The notes: generated by a model not told the origin, from the sequence alone. Positions 34,641 to 46,539 are shown, counted from the stretch's first letter. The stretch: DNA of 64,000 nucleotides from Sporosarcina luteola (GCF_023715245.1 NZ_JAMBNV010000001.1:1240001-1304000); one strand, 5' to 3'. Numbers and translations: made by a program.

Positions 34641-35909
34641 ATGTTCAAATTTAATGACGAAAAAGATAATTTAAGTTGTTCTTTTTGTGGTAAAACCCAA
34701 GACCAGGTGAGAAAGCTTGTTGCCGGTCAGGGTGTTTATATTTGTGATGAGTGTGTTGAACTTTGTGCGGAAATCGTCGAGGAAGAAGTTGGACTTGACG
34801 AGCACTTCGAGCTGAAGGATGTTCCGAAACCACGTGAAATTCAAGGTATCTTGGATGAATATATTATTGGCCAGGACCGTGCTAAAAAGTCATTGGCCGT
34901 TGCGGTTTACAACCACTACAAACGGATCAATACGAATAGTAAGGTCGATGATGTGGAAATTGCAAAATCGAATATCGTTTTGATCGGTCCTACGGGCAGC
35001 GGTAAAACGTTGTTGGCGCAAACATTGGCACGTATTCTCGATGTTCCTTTCGCAATTGCGGATGCAACTTCTTTGACGGAAGCCGGCTATGTCGGTGAAG
35101 ACGTTGAAAATATTTTATTGAAATTGATCCAAGCTGCTGATTTCGATATCGAACGTGCAGAAAAAGGGATCATCTATATTGATGAAATTGATAAAGTTGC
35201 CCGTAAGTCGGAAAATGCATCGATCACGCGTGATGTGTCCGGTGAAGGTGTACAGCAAGCACTCCTGAAGATTTTGGAAGGAACTGTTGCAAGCGTCCCA
35301 CCTCAAGGCGGCCGCAAGCATCCTCACCAGGAATTCCTGCAAATCGATACGACAAATATTCTCTTCATCGTCGGCGGTGCCTTCGATGGGATGGAAGAAA
35401 TCATCAAACGCCGAACAGGACAGAAAGTGATTGGTTTCGGATCGAATACCGAAGAGGAATCGCGTGACGAAGCAACATTACTTTCTAAATTGATCCCTGA
35501 AGATTTACAGCGTTTTGGATTAATTCCAGAATTTATCGGTCGTTTGCCAGTTATCGCAACTCTGGAGCAGTTGGATGAAGCTACTCTGTATCAAATACTG
35601 ACAAAACCCAAAAACGCGATTGTCAAGCAATACCAAAAGATGGTCGAATTGGACGGCGTTGCGTTGCGTTTTGAAGATGATGCGCTGATTGAAATCGCAA
35701 AAGAAGCGATTGATCGGAAAACGGGTGCCCGTGGATTGCGGTCGATTATTGAAAACATCATGTTGGATATCATGTATGAACTTCCGTCACTTGATGAAGT
35801 CACCGAATGCATCATTACTAAAGATTCCGTCCTGAAAAAATCCAGCCCGATCCTTTATCGAGAAGATGGTACCCAGATGGAGCTCGATCAAGAGAAAAAT
35901 ACGGCCTGA
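34641..35909 (+). CDS. clpX: ATP-dependent Clp protease ATPase subunit ClpX
   Basis: 422 residues. The N-terminal zinc-binding domain has CSFC and CDECVELC; the AAA+ core shows Walker A GPTGSGKT, Walker [10 protein letters not shown] and pore-loop residue GYVG; the IGF-type loop for ClpP docking appears as VIGFGS. It unfolds substrates for ClpP. ATG 34641 is the B. subtilis-like start (MFKFN), with AGGGGTGAG five bases upstream. In B. subtilis lonB comes next; here lonA follows directly. Confidence 0.97.
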   Translation: MFKFNDEKDNLSCSFCGKTQDQVRKLVAGQGVYICDECVELCAEIVEEEVGLDEHFELKDVPKPREIQGILDEYIIGQDRAKKSLAVAVYNHYKRINTNSKVDDVEIAKSNIVLIGPTGSGKTLLAQTLARILDVPFAIADATSLTEAGYVGEDVENILLKLIQAADFDIERAEKGIIYIDEIDKVARKSENASITRDVSGEGVQQALLKILEGTVASVPPQGGRKHPHQEFLQIDTTNILFIVGGAFDGMEEIIKRRTGQKVIGFGSNTEEESRDEATLLSKLIPEDLQRFGLIPEFIGRLPVIATLEQLDEATLYQILTKPKNAIVKQYQKMVELDGVALRFEDDALIEIAKEAIDRKTGARGLRSIIENIMLDIMYELPSLDEVTECIITKDSVLKKSSPILYREDGTQMELDQEKNTA

Positions 35910-35922
35910 TAAATGGAGGGGT

Positions 35923-35974
35923 AAAGCTGACTCCGACGATGCGAATCATTCGCTCATCGGTTGTCGGCTTTTTC
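35923..35974 (+). terminator. Terminator after clpX
   Basis: A long imperfect stem from AAAGCTGAC (35923) to GTCGGCTTTTT (35963-35973), with GCGAAT/ATTCGC at the tip. Confidence 0.85.
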
Positions 35975-36029
35975 CACCTTATAGAAAAATGATTAATGGA
36001 CATACATAACTTATGGAGGTGACTTCCGC

Positions 36030-38354
36030 ATGCCGAATCGAAAAAAGCTGAATGTACCTTTATTGCCTTTGCGGGGGATGTTAGTCTACCCGACGATGGT
36101 TTTACATATTGACGTCGGGAGAGAGCGCTCCGTATTTGCGGTCGAACATGCAATTGCGAATGACAATCTCATCATGCTTGCTTCACAAAAAGAGACAAGT
36201 GTTGAACATCCGGAAGCCGATGATTTATATCGAATCGGACTTTTAGCACATGTGAAGTCATTGACGGAATTGAACAATGGGACATATCGACTCAATGTTG
36301 AAGGTATCGAACGGGCGGAATGGTCTAATTATGAGGAGGCGGACCTCTACCCTGTCGTAGATGTGAAGAGAATACCGGATGACACGGAATTGGATGCAGA
36401 ATGCATAGCACTTATGCGCATTTTACTTCCTTACTTCGAAAATTACACAAACTATTCCGCTAAAGTTTCCCAGGAAACATTCGATTCCATTGCATCTATC
36501 GAAGAGCCGGGAAGGTTCGCAGATATGATCGCTTCCCATCTACCGTTGAAGCTGTCTGCCAAACAGGAAATACTTGAAATTACGGACGTTAAGAAGAGAT
36601 TGGAGTTCCTTATCAATAAACTTCACGACGAGCAGGCGATCCTCGAACTGGAGCGGAAGATCAATACTCGTGTAAAAGAAGCAATGGAACGGACACAAAA
36701 AGAATTTTACCTACGCGAGCAGATGAAGGCGATCCAAAAAGAGCTTGGCGATAAAGACGGGAAGAGCATTGAAGTTGTTGAGTTGACGAAAAAGATTGAA
36801 GAGGCTGGTATGCCTGAAAATGTAAGACAGGCTGCATTCCGTGAACTAGATCGTTATGAGAAGGCTCATTCCGCTTCCGCTGAAAGTGGTGTGATCCGGA
36901 ATTATATCGATTGGCTCGTCGCATTGCCATGGTCAAAAGCTTCGAAGGATCAATTGGATATCAATAGATCCGAGGAAATATTGAACCGCGACCATGAGGG
37001 ACTCGAATCGGTGAAGGAGCGTATATTGGAATACCTTGCCGTCCGGCAAATGACCAACTCATTACGTGGGCCGATCCTATGCCTCGATGGACCGCCAGGA
37101 GTTGGAAAGACTTCTTTGGCTCGCTCCATCGCGGAATCATTGGGGCGCAAATTTGTCCGTATTTCCCTTGGAGGAGTGCGTGATGAATCTGAAATTAGAG
37201 GGCACCGCCGTACATATGTCGGTGCTATGCCAGGACGAATTATTCAAGGCATGAAAAAGGCGGGAAAGATCAATCCTGTATTCTTGCTCGATGAAGTCGA
37301 TAAGATGTCCAACGACTTCAGAGGGGATCCGTCATCTGCCATGCTGGAGGTTCTTGATCCTGAGCAGAACGCAACGTTCAGTGACCACTATATAGAAGAA
37401 CCATATGATTTATCGGATGTCTTATTCGTAGCGACTTCCAATGATTTAAGCTCCATACCCGGTCCATTGAGGGATCGAATGGAGATCATTTCGATTCCGG
37501 GGTATACGGAATTGGAAAAGCGGACTATCGCCAAAAACCATCTCATTCCAAAGCAGCTGAAGGAGCATGGATTGACAAAGTCGCAAGTCCGTTTCAATGA
37601 CGAAGCGATTCAGAATATCGTCCGTTATTATACACGGGAAGCCGGTGTCCGTGGACTGGAAAGGGAAATCGCCAGGATTTGCAGAAGAGCTGCAAAGCAA
37701 ATCGTAACCGGGGAAAGAAAAAGTGTTACTGTCAGTGCAAAGGCGCTTGAAACCCTTTTAGGCAAAAGGAAATTCAGCTACGGACAAGCTGAGAAGAAAA
37801 ACCAGGTCGGCGTTGCAACCGGATTGGCATATACGACGGTTGGAGGAGATACACTCCAAATTGAGGTTTCATTGTCGCCGGGCAAAGGTAAACTGATACT
37901 GACGGGCAAGTTGGGTGATGTCATGAAAGAATCGGCACAAACGGCATTATCCTATGTCAGATCTAAGGCAGTGGATTTTCATATCAATCCGAATTTCCAT
38001 GAATCGTGCGACATTCATATACATGTTCCTGAAGGTGCAGTTCCAAAAGACGGACCTTCTGCGGGCGTAACGATTGCGACCGCACTCGTTTCTGCATTGA
38101 CGAAACGCCCGATTAAGCGTGAAGTCGGAATGACAGGCGAAATTACGCTCCGAGGCAGGGTGTTGCCGATCGGAGGCGTTAAGGAAAAGTCTTTAAGTGC
38201 ACATCGAGCTGGCTTGACGACAATCATCTTGCCGGTTGCAAATGAACGTGATATTGAAGATATACCAGAAAGTGTACGGAGTGAGCTGACATTCAAGCTT
38301 GTCTCAGATGCTGAAGAGGTATTAGCGTACGCATTGGAGGAGGCTTCCGAATGA
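36030..38354 (+). CDS. lonA: ATP-dependent protease La (LonA)
   Basis: 774 residues: N-terminal substrate domain beginning [13 protein letters not shown], coiled coil around residues 180-240, AAA+ module with [10 protein letters not shown] and VFLLDEVDK, and the protease domain with catalytic Ser in KDGPSAGVT and Lys in GGVKEKSL. It degrades misfolded and regulatory proteins. GGAGG precedes ATG 36030. It overlaps ysxC by four bases. Confidence 0.97.
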   Translation: MPNRKKLNVPLLPLRGMLVYPTMVLHIDVGRERSVFAVEHAIANDNLIMLASQKETSVEHPEADDLYRIGLLAHVKSLTELNNGTYRLNVEGIERAEWSNYEEADLYPVVDVKRIPDDTELDAECIALMRILLPYFENYTNYSAKVSQETFDSIASIEEPGRFADMIASHLPLKLSAKQEILEITDVKKRLEFLINKLHDEQAILELERKINTRVKEAMERTQKEFYLREQMKAIQKELGDKDGKSIEVVELTKKIEEAGMPENVRQAAFRELDRYEKAHSASAESGVIRNYIDWLVALPWSKASKDQLDINRSEEILNRDHEGLESVKERILEYLAVRQMTNSLRGPILCLDGPPGVGKTSLARSIAESLGRKFVRISLGGVRDESEIRGHRRTYVGAMPGRIIQGMKKAGKINPVFLLDEVDKMSNDFRGDPSSAMLEVLDPEQNATFSDHYIEEPYDLSDVLFVATSNDLSSIPGPLRDRMEIISIPGYTELEKRTIAKNHLIPKQLKEHGLTKSQVRFNDEAIQNIVRYYTREAGVRGLEREIARICRRAAKQIVTGERKSVTVSAKALETLLGKRKFSYGQAEKKNQVGVATGLAYTTVGGDTLQIEVSLSPGKGKLILTGKLGDVMKESAQTALSYVRSKAVDFHINPNFHESCDIHIHVPEGAVPKDGPSAGVTIATALVSALTKRPIKREVGMTGEITLRGRVLPIGGVKEKSLSAHRAGLTTIILPVANERDIEDIPESVRSELTFKLVSDAEEVLAYALEEASE

Positions 38355-38932
38355 AAGTAAATCAAGTTGAAATGATCATGAGTGCGGTAAGACCGGAGCA
38401 ATACCCGGATGATGGATTTCCGGAATTTGCGTTGGCTGGCCGTTCGAATGTAGGAAAATCTTCCTTCATTAATAAAATGATCGGACGTAAAAGTTTAGCC
38501 CGTACATCATCGAAACCGGGCAAGACCCAAACATTGAATTTCTATAAAATTGAAGAGAAATTATTCTTCGTCGATGTCCCCGGTTATGGCTATGCGAAAG
38601 TGTCCAAATCGGAACGGGAAGCATGGGGCAAAATGATTGAGAGATATTTAACCGGTCGGGAGCAATTGAGGGCTGTTGTCTTGATTGTCGACCTTAGACA
38701 TCCCCCAAGCGTAGATGATTGTGTTATGTATGACTTTCTTGGTCATTACGACATTCCTACAATCGTCATTGCAACGAAAGCGGATAAAATCCCGAAAGGT
38801 AAGTGGGAGAAGCATAAAAAAGTCGTGAGAAACGAATTGAATATGCGCGCTGGAGATCCATTAGTCCTGTTTTCCTCTGAAAAAGGCATAGGGATTGATG
38901 AGGCATGGCGAGAGATTGAAAATAGAATGTAG
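38351..38932 (+). CDS. ysxC: Ribosome-assembly GTPase YsxC/EngB
   Basis: 193 residues. GTPase motifs in order: G1 [10 protein letters not shown]2 region [12 protein letters not shown]3 DVPGYG, G4 TKADK, G5 FSSEKG. It helps assemble the 50S subunit and is usually essential. The ATG overlaps the lonA stop (ATGA), so it is coupled to lonA as in B. subtilis. Confidence 0.97.
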   Translation: MKVNQVEMIMSAVRPEQYPDDGFPEFALAGRSNVGKSSFINKMIGRKSLARTSSKPGKTQTLNFYKIEEKLFFVDVPGYGYAKVSKSEREAWGKMIERYLTGREQLRAVVLIVDLRHPPSVDDCVMYDFLGHYDIPTIVIATKADKIPKGKWEKHKKVVRNELNMRAGDPLVLFSSEKGIGIDEAWREIENRM

Positions 38933-38937
38933 TTTTT

Positions 38938-38971
38938 ATCCGGATGATAACAAACGTTCATCCGGATTTTA
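38938..38971 (+). terminator. Terminator after ysxC
   Basis: ATCCGGATGA (38938-38947) and TCATCCGGAT (38958-38967) form a perfect 10-bp stem, then TTTT. Confidence 0.9.
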
Positions 38972-39076
38972 CATTATGAAGAAGTAAAATACATTAGAAT
39001 TAGTACAAAAATAGGGAACGAACCGTTGATGGTTCAAGAGTTAGTCACAAAATTGTCCGTTAGATACAGCGAAATA

Positions 39077-39085
39077 TGTTATAAT
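39077..39085 (+). promoter_or_regulatory. Extended -10 of the hem operon
   Basis: TG-T-TATAAT 40 bases before the hemA start; TTGTCC lies 21 bases upstream, too far for a standard -35. Confidence 0.65.
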
Positions 39086-39124
39086 CGTATATGTGAAAAA
39101 GAACGGGAGAGGTGTGAACACCTT

Positions 39125-40465
39125 ATGTATACAATCGTGGTCGGTGTCAACCACCGAACAGCTCCAGTAGAAATCAGGGAAAAATTATCTTTTGTAGAAG
39201 CTGAATTGCCAAAGGCGATGCAAGCTTTACAAAAAGAGAAAAGCATTTTGGAAAATGTAATCATTTCTACTTGCAATCGTACTGAAATATACGCTGTTGC
39301 TGATCAACTCCATACGGGCCGTTACTACGTGAAACGATTTTTAGCTGACTGGTTCGACATGGAACTTGAGGAATTATCCCCTCATTTGCTTATCTACGAA
39401 AATGATGCAGCAATCGAACATTTGATGCGTGTATCAGCGGGCATCGATTCAATGGTGCTTGGCGAAACTCAAATTTTAGGACAAGTCCGAAACAGTTTCT
39501 TGGAAGGGCAAAACATCGGAACGACTGGAACAGTCTTTAATGAGTTGTTTAAAAAGTCGATTACACTCGCGAAGAAGGCGCATTCAGAAACTGCCATCGC
39601 CGACAATGCTGTATCTGTATCCTACGCTGCTGTTGAGCTTGGAAAGAAGATTTTCGGTTCATTGGATGGAAAGCATATAGCCATACTTGGAGCAGGGAAG
39701 ATGGGAGAATTGGCCATCAAGAACTTGCATGGCAGTGGTGCCGGCAAAGTGACTGTCGTCAATCGTACGCTTTCCAAAGCGGAAGAGATGGCGGAGCAAT
39801 TCGGGGGCGTCGCTAAACCGATGCAGGAATTGCAATGCACGCTATTGGAAGCAGATGTATTAATCAGTTCCACCGGTGCAACTGATTTTGTCATTGATTT
39901 CGAATTGATGAAATATGTTGAGAAGCTCCGGAAGGGAAAGCCGATTTTCATGGTCGATATTGCCGTACCTCGGGATTTGGATCCTAGAATTGGTGATTTA
40001 CCGAATGTCTTCCTCTACGACATTGACGACCTGCAAGGAATCGTCGAAGCGAATTTGGCGGAACGTAAACGTGCCGCAGAAGAGATCGGTTTGATGATTG
40101 AAGAGGAGATTGTCGAATTCAAGGAATGGATTGCAACGCTCGGTGTTGTGCCGGTCATTTCCGCGTTACGCGAAAAGGCTCTCCATATCCAGGCTGAGAC
40201 GATGGCCAGCATTGAGAATAAAATGCCTAACCTCACCGCTCGTGAAAAGAAATTATTGAATAAGCATACAAAGTCAATTGTCAACCAAATGCTGAAGGAA
40301 CCGATCCTGCAGGCGAAAGAGTTGGCATTGGATGGACAGGCAGCTGAAAAACTGGCTTTATTCAAGCAAATATTTGGATTGGTTGATGAAGAAGAGGAAG
40401 AAGAAATCGTTCAAACTGAAGCCAAATCCCTTGGTAAAGCTACACACAAATTAGCCGAGGCATAA
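39125..40465 (+). CDS. hemA: Glutamyl-tRNA reductase
   Basis: 446 residues, first step of C5 haem synthesis, reducing glutamyl-tRNA to glutamate-1-semialdehyde with NADPH. The catalytic Cys is in STCNRTEIY (about residue 50), the NADPH fold in [12 protein letters not shown], and the C-terminal dimerisation helices follow. ATG 39125 fits GAGAGGTG and the family start [16 protein letters not shown]; the frame remains open upstream without homology. First gene of hemAXCDBL. Confidence 0.96.
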   Translation: MYTIVVGVNHRTAPVEIREKLSFVEAELPKAMQALQKEKSILENVIISTCNRTEIYAVADQLHTGRYYVKRFLADWFDMELEELSPHLLIYENDAAIEHLMRVSAGIDSMVLGETQILGQVRNSFLEGQNIGTTGTVFNELFKKSITLAKKAHSETAIADNAVSVSYAAVELGKKIFGSLDGKHIAILGAGKMGELAIKNLHGSGAGKVTVVNRTLSKAEEMAEQFGGVAKPMQELQCTLLEADVLISSTGATDFVIDFELMKYVEKLRKGKPIFMVDIAVPRDLDPRIGDLPNVFLYDIDDLQGIVEANLAERKRAAEEIGLMIEEEIVEFKEWIATLGVVPVISALREKALHIQAETMASIENKMPNLTAREKKLLNKHTKSIVNQMLKEPILQAKELALDGQAAEKLALFKQIFGLVDEEEEEEIVQTEAKSLGKATHKLAEA

Positions 40466-40504
40466 TCCGGGCTATAGATCCATGCGAAAGGCAGAGGTTG
40501 CATC

Positions 40505-41335
40505 ATGGCCGAAATGACTATGGCGAGATTCCACGAAGTAATCGTCGTCCTGTATGCGGTGAGCCTCGTATTTTATTTCATCGATTATCTGAATAACAAT
40601 AAAATCGCCCATCGTAGCGCTTTTTCGATTTTGTCGGTTGTCTATTTGATGCAGAGCGGATTTCTAGTTGCACGGGTGATTGACACACAGCGATTCCCGA
40701 TCCTTTCCCTTTACGAAGGGATCTATTTCTACGCTTGGCTGCTCATTTCGTTATCGATGATTCTCCAAGTGTTTACAAAGGTCGGGTTCGCTGTCTTCTT
40801 TTTAAATGTGATCGGATTCATCTTTATGACAATCCATACATTCACGCCTGTGCAGATTGAGAAGTCGCCTGTTGGTGAATCTCTCATTTCGGAATTGCTC
40901 TTCATACATATCACCTTTGCAATCCTATCGTATGCAGCATTTGCAATGTCCTTCGTTTTCGCCATCCTTTATTTGCTCGTCTATAAAGTGTTGAAGAAGA
41001 AGAAGTGGACAAAGCAATTCGGACGTCTGCCGTCCCTTCAACAATCGTTATCTGGGATGAAAGCATCGATTTATACCGGCATACCAGTACTGTTCATCAG
41101 CCTCGTGCTGGGAATTCAATGGGCAGCTGTTGCACTTGATGAATGGGCAATTTCCGACATGAAGATCATCGGGTCTTTCCTCGTTATTATCCTTTATAGT
41201 TTAGTATTGTTTTTGCAAAGAAGAGGAAGACTGACAGCGAACGATTTTGCGTGGGCGAACGTCTTCGCTTTTCTTTTTGTTATCATCAACTTTTTTCTTG
41301 GAAGCAGATTATCGCAATTCCATTTTTGGATTTGA
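40505..41335 (+). CDS. hemX: HemX, CcsA-type membrane protein
   Basis: 276 residues with about eight hydrophobic segments and the cytochrome-c-assembly (CcsA/CcmC) fold. In B. subtilis HemX lowers the amount of HemA. SLYEGIYFYAW and the His in FIHITFAILSYAAF are typical. It is 39 bases after hemA and 33 before hemC, within the operon. Confidence 0.93.
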   Translation: MAEMTMARFHEVIVVLYAVSLVFYFIDYLNNNKIAHRSAFSILSVVYLMQSGFLVARVIDTQRFPILSLYEGIYFYAWLLISLSMILQVFTKVGFAVFFLNVIGFIFMTIHTFTPVQIEKSPVGESLISELLFIHITFAILSYAAFAMSFVFAILYLLVYKVLKKKKWTKQFGRLPSLQQSLSGMKASIYTGIPVLFISLVLGIQWAAVALDEWAISDMKIIGSFLVIILYSLVLFLQRRGRLTANDFAWANVFAFLFVIINFFLGSRLSQFHFWI

Positions 41336-41368
41336 CGTTTAGGCAGTAAGTATGGGAGGAAGATCGTA

Positions 41369-42298
41369 TTGAGAAAAATCATTGTAGGCTCAAGAAGGAG
41401 CAAGCTCGCATTAACGCAGACGAATTGGTTTATCGACCAAATGAAGGCAGCGGGTGCGCCTTTTGAATTTGAAGTGAAAGAAATTGTTACGAAAGGTGAC
41501 AAAATCCTCGATGTGATGCTTTCGAAGGTGGGAGGCAAAGGACTATTCGTCAAAGAGATCCAACAAGCTCTTTTCGATAAGGAAATTGACTTCGCTGTCC
41601 ACAGCATGAAGGATATGCCTGCCGTATTACCTGAAGGGCTTATGATCGGTTGTATGCCGCCGCGTGTCGATTCACGGGACGCATTCATCTCCAAAGGTCA
41701 TGTGAAGTTCATGGACCTTCCGGTTGGTGCCGTCGTCGGGACGTCGAGTTTACGCCGCAGCTCCCAGTTGATCATGCTTCGTCCTGATATTGAAATCAAA
41801 TGGATTCGAGGCAACATCGATACTCGGTTGCAGAAGATGCAAGATGGCGAATACGATGCGATCCTTTTGGCTGCCGCAGGTTTGAAGCGGATGGGTTGGA
41901 GCGATGATGTAGTGACTGAGTATATGTCAATCGAAGACTGTATCCCGGCTATCGGCCAAGGTGCACTTGCGATCGAATGCAGAAGTGACGATGCAGAACT
42001 GCTCGCCGAACTGAAAAAAGTCTCCGATGAGAAGACGTGGCTGGAAGTCGAAGCGGAGCGCACATTCCTTGCAGAAATGGATGGCTCATGCCAAGTGCCG
42101 ATTGCGGGAATTGCCGAATATGACGGAAAAGAGATCGAATTTACTGGATTTGTTGCTTCCCCGGACGCGAAGCAAGTGTTCAAGAAGACGGTGCGCGGTT
42201 CTGATCCGGTTGCAGTCGGCAAATCTGTAGCATCTACTTTACGCGCAGAAGGAGCTTCAGAAGTAATCGAGAAAGTGAAGGCGGAAATGGATGCCTGA
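41369..42298 (+). CDS. hemC: Hydroxymethylbilane synthase
   Basis: 309 residues, joining four porphobilinogen molecules. It starts [18 protein letters not shown] at TTG 41369 with GGAGGAAG upstream. The cofactor-binding cysteine is in [10 protein letters not shown] (about residue 240), and VHSMKDMP and GTSSLRR motifs are present. It overlaps hemD by eight bases. Confidence 0.96.
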   Translation: MRKIIVGSRRSKLALTQTNWFIDQMKAAGAPFEFEVKEIVTKGDKILDVMLSKVGGKGLFVKEIQQALFDKEIDFAVHSMKDMPAVLPEGLMIGCMPPRVDSRDAFISKGHVKFMDLPVGAVVGTSSLRRSSQLIMLRPDIEIKWIRGNIDTRLQKMQDGEYDAILLAAAGLKRMGWSDDVVTEYMSIEDCIPAIGQGALAIECRSDDAELLAELKKVSDEKTWLEVEAERTFLAEMDGSCQVPIAGIAEYDGKEIEFTGFVASPDAKQVFKKTVRGSDPVAVGKSVASTLRAEGASEVIEKVKAEMDA

Positions 42299-43055
42299 AT
42301 TGGGTCCGTTGAAAGGGGAAACCGTCATTTTTACGGGGACGCCGAAATCGCTTGAAGTTTTTGATCTCGTCAGACAGTACGGTGGCATCCCTTACTCGAT
42401 GCCGCTCATCCAGGTGAATGAAATCGTAGATGCGACCGATGAGAATCAATTAAAGCGTTGTGCAGACTTTGATTGGTTGATATTCACAAGCCAAACTGCT
42501 GTGAGAGCATTCCATTTGAAAATGGAACGTTTTAATATGACAACTCAACAGATCCCCTCCAAAATAGCTGCTGTCGGTACACAGACCGCCTCGGCGTTGG
42601 AGAAGATCGGCTTCACTGTTGAATTCATCCCGACCATTTTCAGCGCAGACGTGTTTGTAAAGCAATTCAAACCAACGGATGACCGGGAGCTTCGGGTTCT
42701 GTTCCTTAGAGGGAATCTAGCCGGTAGCCTCATCCGTGAGGAACTGCCGTTTCAAGTGGAAGAATGGACGATTTATGAAACGGTGTCCCAGCCTGATTCA
42801 GTATCTTCAATCATCGATTTGCTGAAAACAGGAGAGAGCACAACTGTTTTATTTGCAAGTCCATCTGCTGTCCGTGTATTTGTAGAAGGCGCAATGCCTG
42901 TCGTCGGTTGGGATGGCTATTCAATCGGAGCAATCGGACATGTCACTGAAAAGGCGTTGATCGAGGCAGGCGCCAAGGTGGATGTGAAGCCTGAAATTTA
43001 TACTCTTAAGGAACTCGTCAATGCATTGGCGAGGCGAAAGGAAGAAATCAAATGA
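42291..43055 (+). CDS. hemD: Uroporphyrinogen-III synthase
   Basis: 254 residues, closing and inverting ring D of hydroxymethylbilane. The family is poorly conserved; the two-domain pattern with [31 protein letters not shown] and [10 protein letters not shown] fits. It overlaps hemC by eight and hemB by four bases, so it is translated in a coupled chain. Confidence 0.92.
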   Translation: MPELGPLKGETVIFTGTPKSLEVFDLVRQYGGIPYSMPLIQVNEIVDATDENQLKRCADFDWLIFTSQTAVRAFHLKMERFNMTTQQIPSKIAAVGTQTASALEKIGFTVEFIPTIFSADVFVKQFKPTDDRELRVLFLRGNLAGSLIREELPFQVEEWTIYETVSQPDSVSSIIDLLKTGESTTVLFASPSAVRVFVEGAMPVVGWDGYSIGAIGHVTEKALIEAGAKVDVKPEIYTLKELVNALARRKEEIK

Positions 43056-44032
43056 CTCAACTACAATTCCGACGTAATCGCCGTCTGCGCAATTCGGCGA
43101 CAATACGCTCGATGGTAAGGGAAACAATCCTGCAGAAAGAGGATTTCATTTATCCGCTCTTCATCATTGAAGGGGGAAATGTGAAAAATGAAATCAGCTC
43201 GATGCCGGGCATTTATCAATTGTCACTTGATCGTTTGTTGGAGGAAGTGGAAGAAGTCGTTTCATTAGGCATACCTTCCGTCATCCTCTTTGGGATTCCT
43301 GCAGAGAAAGATGCGACTGGTACAGGAGCCTTTAACGACGAAGGAATTGTCCAGCGTGCTACCCGTCTTATCAAAGAGAAGTTCCCTGAACTTGTTGTCA
43401 TTGCGGACACATGCTTATGCGAATATACCGACCATGGCCATTGCGGTGTCGTCCATGGATCCGACATATTGAACGACCCTTCACTTGAATTGTTGGCGAA
43501 AACTGCGGTCAGCCAAGCAAAGGCGGGTGCTGACATCATCGCACCATCCAATATGATGGATGGCTTCGTCGTCGCCATCAGACAAGCGCTTGATGAAGAG
43601 GGCTTCGAAAATGTTCCAATCATGTCTTACGCAGTCAAATATTCATCTGCATACTACGGGCCGTTCCGCGATGCTGCTGAATCGGCTCCGCAGTTCGGGG
43701 ATCGGAAGACATATCAGATGGATCCTGCCAACCGGATGGAAGCACTTCGCGAGGCGGAGTCGGATGTCATGGAAGGCGCGGATTTCCTGATCGTTAAACC
43801 TGCATTGTCGTATTTGGATATCATGCGTGATGTGAAGAACAATGTCCTGCTTCCTGTTGTCGCTTATAATGTGAGCGGTGAATATTCGATGGTGAAGGCA
43901 GCGGCACAGAACGGCTGGATCAATGAAAAAGAAATCGTATTGGAAACGTTGACAAGTATGAAACGCGCAGGTGCGGATCTCATCATGACATACCATGCAA
44001 AAGACGCAGCGCGTTGGCTGGAGGGAAAATGA
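43052..44032 (+). CDS. hemB: Delta-aminolevulinic acid dehydratase
   Basis: 326 residues, condensing two ALA to porphobilinogen. Schiff-base lysines are in [15 protein letters not shown] and [12 protein letters not shown]; a cysteine cluster typical of the zinc form is visible ([14 protein letters not shown]), so a zinc enzyme is likely. It abuts hemL without a gap. Confidence 0.96.
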   Translation: MTQLQFRRNRRLRNSATIRSMVRETILQKEDFIYPLFIIEGGNVKNEISSMPGIYQLSLDRLLEEVEEVVSLGIPSVILFGIPAEKDATGTGAFNDEGIVQRATRLIKEKFPELVVIADTCLCEYTDHGHCGVVHGSDILNDPSLELLAKTAVSQAKAGADIIAPSNMMDGFVVAIRQALDEEGFENVPIMSYAVKYSSAYYGPFRDAAESAPQFGDRKTYQMDPANRMEALREAESDVMEGADFLIVKPALSYLDIMRDVKNNVLLPVVAYNVSGEYSMVKAAAQNGWINEKEIVLETLTSMKRAGADLIMTYHAKDAARWLEGK

Positions 44033-45325
44033 ATGGGTAAAAGCTACGAAAAATCAAAGCAAGCATTTGCGGAAGCAGTGAAGTTAATGCCAGGCGGCGT
44101 GAACTCTCCTGTCCGTGCTTTCAAATCGGTCAATATGGATCCGATTTTCATGGAAAGCGGAAAAGGGCCGATCATCAAGGACATAGATGGTAATGAATAT
44201 ATCGATTATGTCCTTTCATGGGGTCCCCTGATTTTAGGGCATGCAGATCCTGACGTTGTTGAAGGTATTAAAAAAGTGGCTGAGACAGGAACGAGCTTCG
44301 GAGCACCTACTTTACTTGAAAATGAACTCGCGCAAATCGTTATCGATCGCGTGCCATCCATCGAGGTTGTCCGGATGGTCTCTTCAGGAACAGAAGCGAC
44401 TATGAGCGCATTGCGTCTGGCTCGCGGTTATACAGGACGCAACAAGATTTTGAAGTTTGAAGGCTGCTACCACGGCCATGGTGATTCGTTGCTTATTAAA
44501 GCGGGATCTGGCGTCGCTACGCTGGGTCTGCCGGATAGTCCGGGTGTTCCTGAAGGCATTGCGAAGAACACGATTACAGTTGCTTACAATGACATGGATG
44601 GCGTTCGTGCTGCTTTCGATCAATTCGGAGATGACATTGCAGGCGTCATTGTCGAGCCGGTTGCCGGAAACATGGGAGTTGTCCCGCCGGAGCCAGGTTT
44701 CCTGGAAGGGTTACGTGAAATCACCGAGAAGAACGGCACATTGCTTATTTTCGATGAAGTGATGACGGGCTTCCGTGTTGATTACACTTGCGCGCAAGGC
44801 TATTTCGGAATCACTCCGGATCTTACTTGCCTAGGCAAAGTGATCGGCGGCGGTCTTCCTGTCGGTGCATATGGCGGGAAACGTGAAATCATGGAAAATA
44901 TCGCACCTGCAGGAACGGTCTACCAAGCAGGGACATTGTCCGGAAATCCAATGGCGATGACAGCTGGCATCGAGACATTGAAAAAATTGACACCGGCTTC
45001 GTATGATTATTTCAAGAAACTTGGCGATCAGCTGGAAGCAGGCTTCCGTGAGGCGGCGACGAAATACAACATCCCGCATACTGTGAACCGAGCAGGCTCC
45101 ATGATCGGTTTCTTCTTTACGAATGAAAAAGTGACCAATTACGACCAAGCGAAAACGTCCGACCTGGAACTGTTTGCGGAGTACTTTCGCTTGATGGCAG
45201 AAGAAGGAATCTTCCTGCCGCCATCCCAGTTCGAAGGCATGTTCCTTTCCTCATCCCATACGGAAGAGCATATCGAACAGACCGTCCAAGCATTCCACAA
45301 GGTATTCGCCCAATTGGCACGATAA
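44033..45325 (+). CDS. hemL: Glutamate-1-semialdehyde 2,1-aminomutase
   Basis: 430 residues, PLP enzyme making 5-aminolevulinate from the HemA product. The PLP lysine is in [13 protein letters not shown], with FDEVMTGFR before it and [11 protein letters not shown] at the N-terminus. The ATG follows the hemB stop directly. Last gene of the hem operon. Confidence 0.96.
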   Translation: MGKSYEKSKQAFAEAVKLMPGGVNSPVRAFKSVNMDPIFMESGKGPIIKDIDGNEYIDYVLSWGPLILGHADPDVVEGIKKVAETGTSFGAPTLLENELAQIVIDRVPSIEVVRMVSSGTEATMSALRLARGYTGRNKILKFEGCYHGHGDSLLIKAGSGVATLGLPDSPGVPEGIAKNTITVAYNDMDGVRAAFDQFGDDIAGVIVEPVAGNMGVVPPEPGFLEGLREITEKNGTLLIFDEVMTGFRVDYTCAQGYFGITPDLTCLGKVIGGGLPVGAYGGKREIMENIAPAGTVYQAGTLSGNPMAMTAGIETLKKLTPASYDYFKKLGDQLEAGFREAATKYNIPHTVNRAGSMIGFFFTNEKVTNYDQAKTSDLELFAEYFRLMAEEGIFLPPSQFEGMFLSSSHTEEHIEQTVQAFHKVFAQLAR

Positions 45326-45334
45326 TTATGTTAG

Positions 45335-45374
45335 CTGTCCGTTGTCGGGTTTCCCGACAACGGGCAGTTTTTTT
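45335..45374 (+). terminator. Terminator of the hem operon
   Basis: CTGTCCGTTGTCGGG (45335-45349) pairs with CCCGACAACGGGCAG (45353-45367), one G-T mismatch, then seven T. Confidence 0.95.
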
Positions 45375-45392
45375 ATTGGCATTGCGAGCAAG

Positions 45393-45455
45393 GAGCCCTT
45401 GATGGAATAAATGAGCCCTTTTGCGAATAATGGAGCCTATCAATAATACGAGCTT
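45393..45455. repeat. Short 20-bp-period repeat after the hem terminator
   Basis: GAGCCCTT, GAGCCCTT and GAGCCTAT begin at 45393, 45413 and 45433, exactly 20 bases apart, each followed by a variable part ending near GAATAA; a degenerate GAGCTT follows at 45450. It has the same layout as the arrays at 8423 and 49541 with a different core. Confidence 0.6.
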
Positions 45456-45483
45456 CACTTTCTTCTACCTTTCCTGTTCGCTG

Positions 45484-45491
45484 CATATAAT
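45484..45491 (+). promoter_or_regulatory. Possible sigma-E -10 of the spoVID-like gene
   Basis: CATATAAT resembles the sigma-E -10 (CATACAAT-like) and is 20 bases before the ribosome site. A sigma-E -35 is not clear, and it could equally be a sigma-A -10. Confidence 0.35.
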
Positions 45492-45524
45492 GGCAAGTGA
45501 ATGAAACAAGGGGAGGGAAACGGA

Positions 45525-46304
45525 ATGAAAAAGTTACAATGGAATATGGAAGAGGTCTTTTATTTTCCAGAGAATGTCGGTGTCCCGAAGGATGCACGCC
45601 TCGTTAAAGTGAAAGCTGGATTCACGGAGAAGCGATCAGAAGAAGCAGTACGCCTATCTGGCATCTATCACATTGCCGCCAAGGTAGACTTTACAGAGGG
45701 GCAGCGTAGTGAGTCGATTCCTACAGATGCAATCTTCGTCGATGATGTGGAGCTAGAAGGGGAAACGGGTTACTTTGAATACGCTGTACCGCTTTACATC
45801 GACCTGCCGCCGGAAGTAGATCATCCATTGCATATCGAAGCGACAGACGTCAAATCCACATTCGACGGACAAGGTTCCTTTACGGTCGCTTGGAATGTCA
45901 ACTGTACGTACGGACAGAAATCTGCCGAAGAAGTTGCAAGCGAAAAATCTGCCAGCAAAGAAGACGTTAGTCAAATTACAGCAAATGTAGAAGCGAAAAA
46001 GGCAACCGAAGTCGCAGAAGAGAAGTTGATAACGGCTGCAGTTCAGGATGTGCCAAAAGAAAAGGTGGCTGCCGGACAGCAGGAACAGACACAAGTAGCA
46101 CAAGTGATCGAAACACGTCAGTCTTCAGAGGCACAAAATCGGACAGCTGCAGCGCCTGTCCAAGAACCGCAAGCAGCTGCAATGCATGACAGCAGTATAT
46201 GGAATGCACAGGATGATATACTGTCATACATTGCAATGTTGCCGGATGAGCGGACGTCGACGCGATTCCGCTCAAATGATATCTTTGTAAAGGAGGAAAG
46301 CTAA
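45525..46304 (+). CDS. Short SpoVID-like spore morphogenetic protein
   Basis: 259 residues. The N-terminal 130 residues (starting MKKLQWNMEEVFYFPENVG) resemble the N-terminal domain of SpoVID, the coat-encasement protein; an Ala/Glu/Lys/Gln-rich low-complexity linker follows (about 140-230) and a short tail ends NDIFVKEES. The C-terminal LysM domain of B. subtilis SpoVID (575 residues) is absent. GGGAGGG at 45511-45517 selects ATG 45525. It lies between hemL and valS, where spoVID is found in B. subtilis. Confidence 0.7.
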   Translation: MKKLQWNMEEVFYFPENVGVPKDARLVKVKAGFTEKRSEEAVRLSGIYHIAAKVDFTEGQRSESIPTDAIFVDDVELEGETGYFEYAVPLYIDLPPEVDHPLHIEATDVKSTFDGQGSFTVAWNVNCTYGQKSAEEVASEKSASKEDVSQITANVEAKKATEVAEEKLITAAVQDVPKEKVAAGQQEQTQVAQVIETRQSSEAQNRTAAAPVQEPQAAAMHDSSIWNAQDDILSYIAMLPDERTSTRFRSNDIFVKEES

Positions 46305-46463
46305 TCCTCCAAGAGCACATAATAGGAGGAAATCACCGGTCGTAGGGACGATCAAAAGCCTGATCAACTGAAAAATGGCAATCGGGATGATGATGCCTTT
46401 GCAATAAAACCTTGTCTTCCGTAACCACGGGGGCAATAAAAAAGGATTATATCCCTTTCTCAT
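46272..46463 (-). CDS. Small membrane protein, 63 residues, unrecognised
   Basis: A minus-strand frame with a strong ribosome site (AAGGAAGGT) before its ATG at 46463. It begins MRKGYNPFLLPPWLRKTRF, then has two hydrophobic segments (IIIPIAIFQLIRLLIV and FLLLCALGGLAFLLY). Its 3' end overlaps the end of the spoVID-like gene tail-to-tail by 33 bases. No family recognised. Confidence 0.6.
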   Translation of the reverse strand: MRKGYNPFLLPPWLRKTRFYCKGIIIPIAIFQLIRLLIVPTTGDFLLLCALGGLAFLLYKDII

Positions 46464-46487
46464 AACTACCTTCCTTTCCTAATTTAC

Positions 46488-46517
46488 TTGACGAAGTCTC
46501 TTCCAATCGCATACAAT
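46488..46517 (+). promoter_or_regulatory. Promoter of the valS T-box unit
   Basis: TTGACG (46488-46493), 18 bases, TACAAT (46512-46517). Confidence 0.7.
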
Positions 46518-46539
46518 GGTTATAACTATATAATGATGC

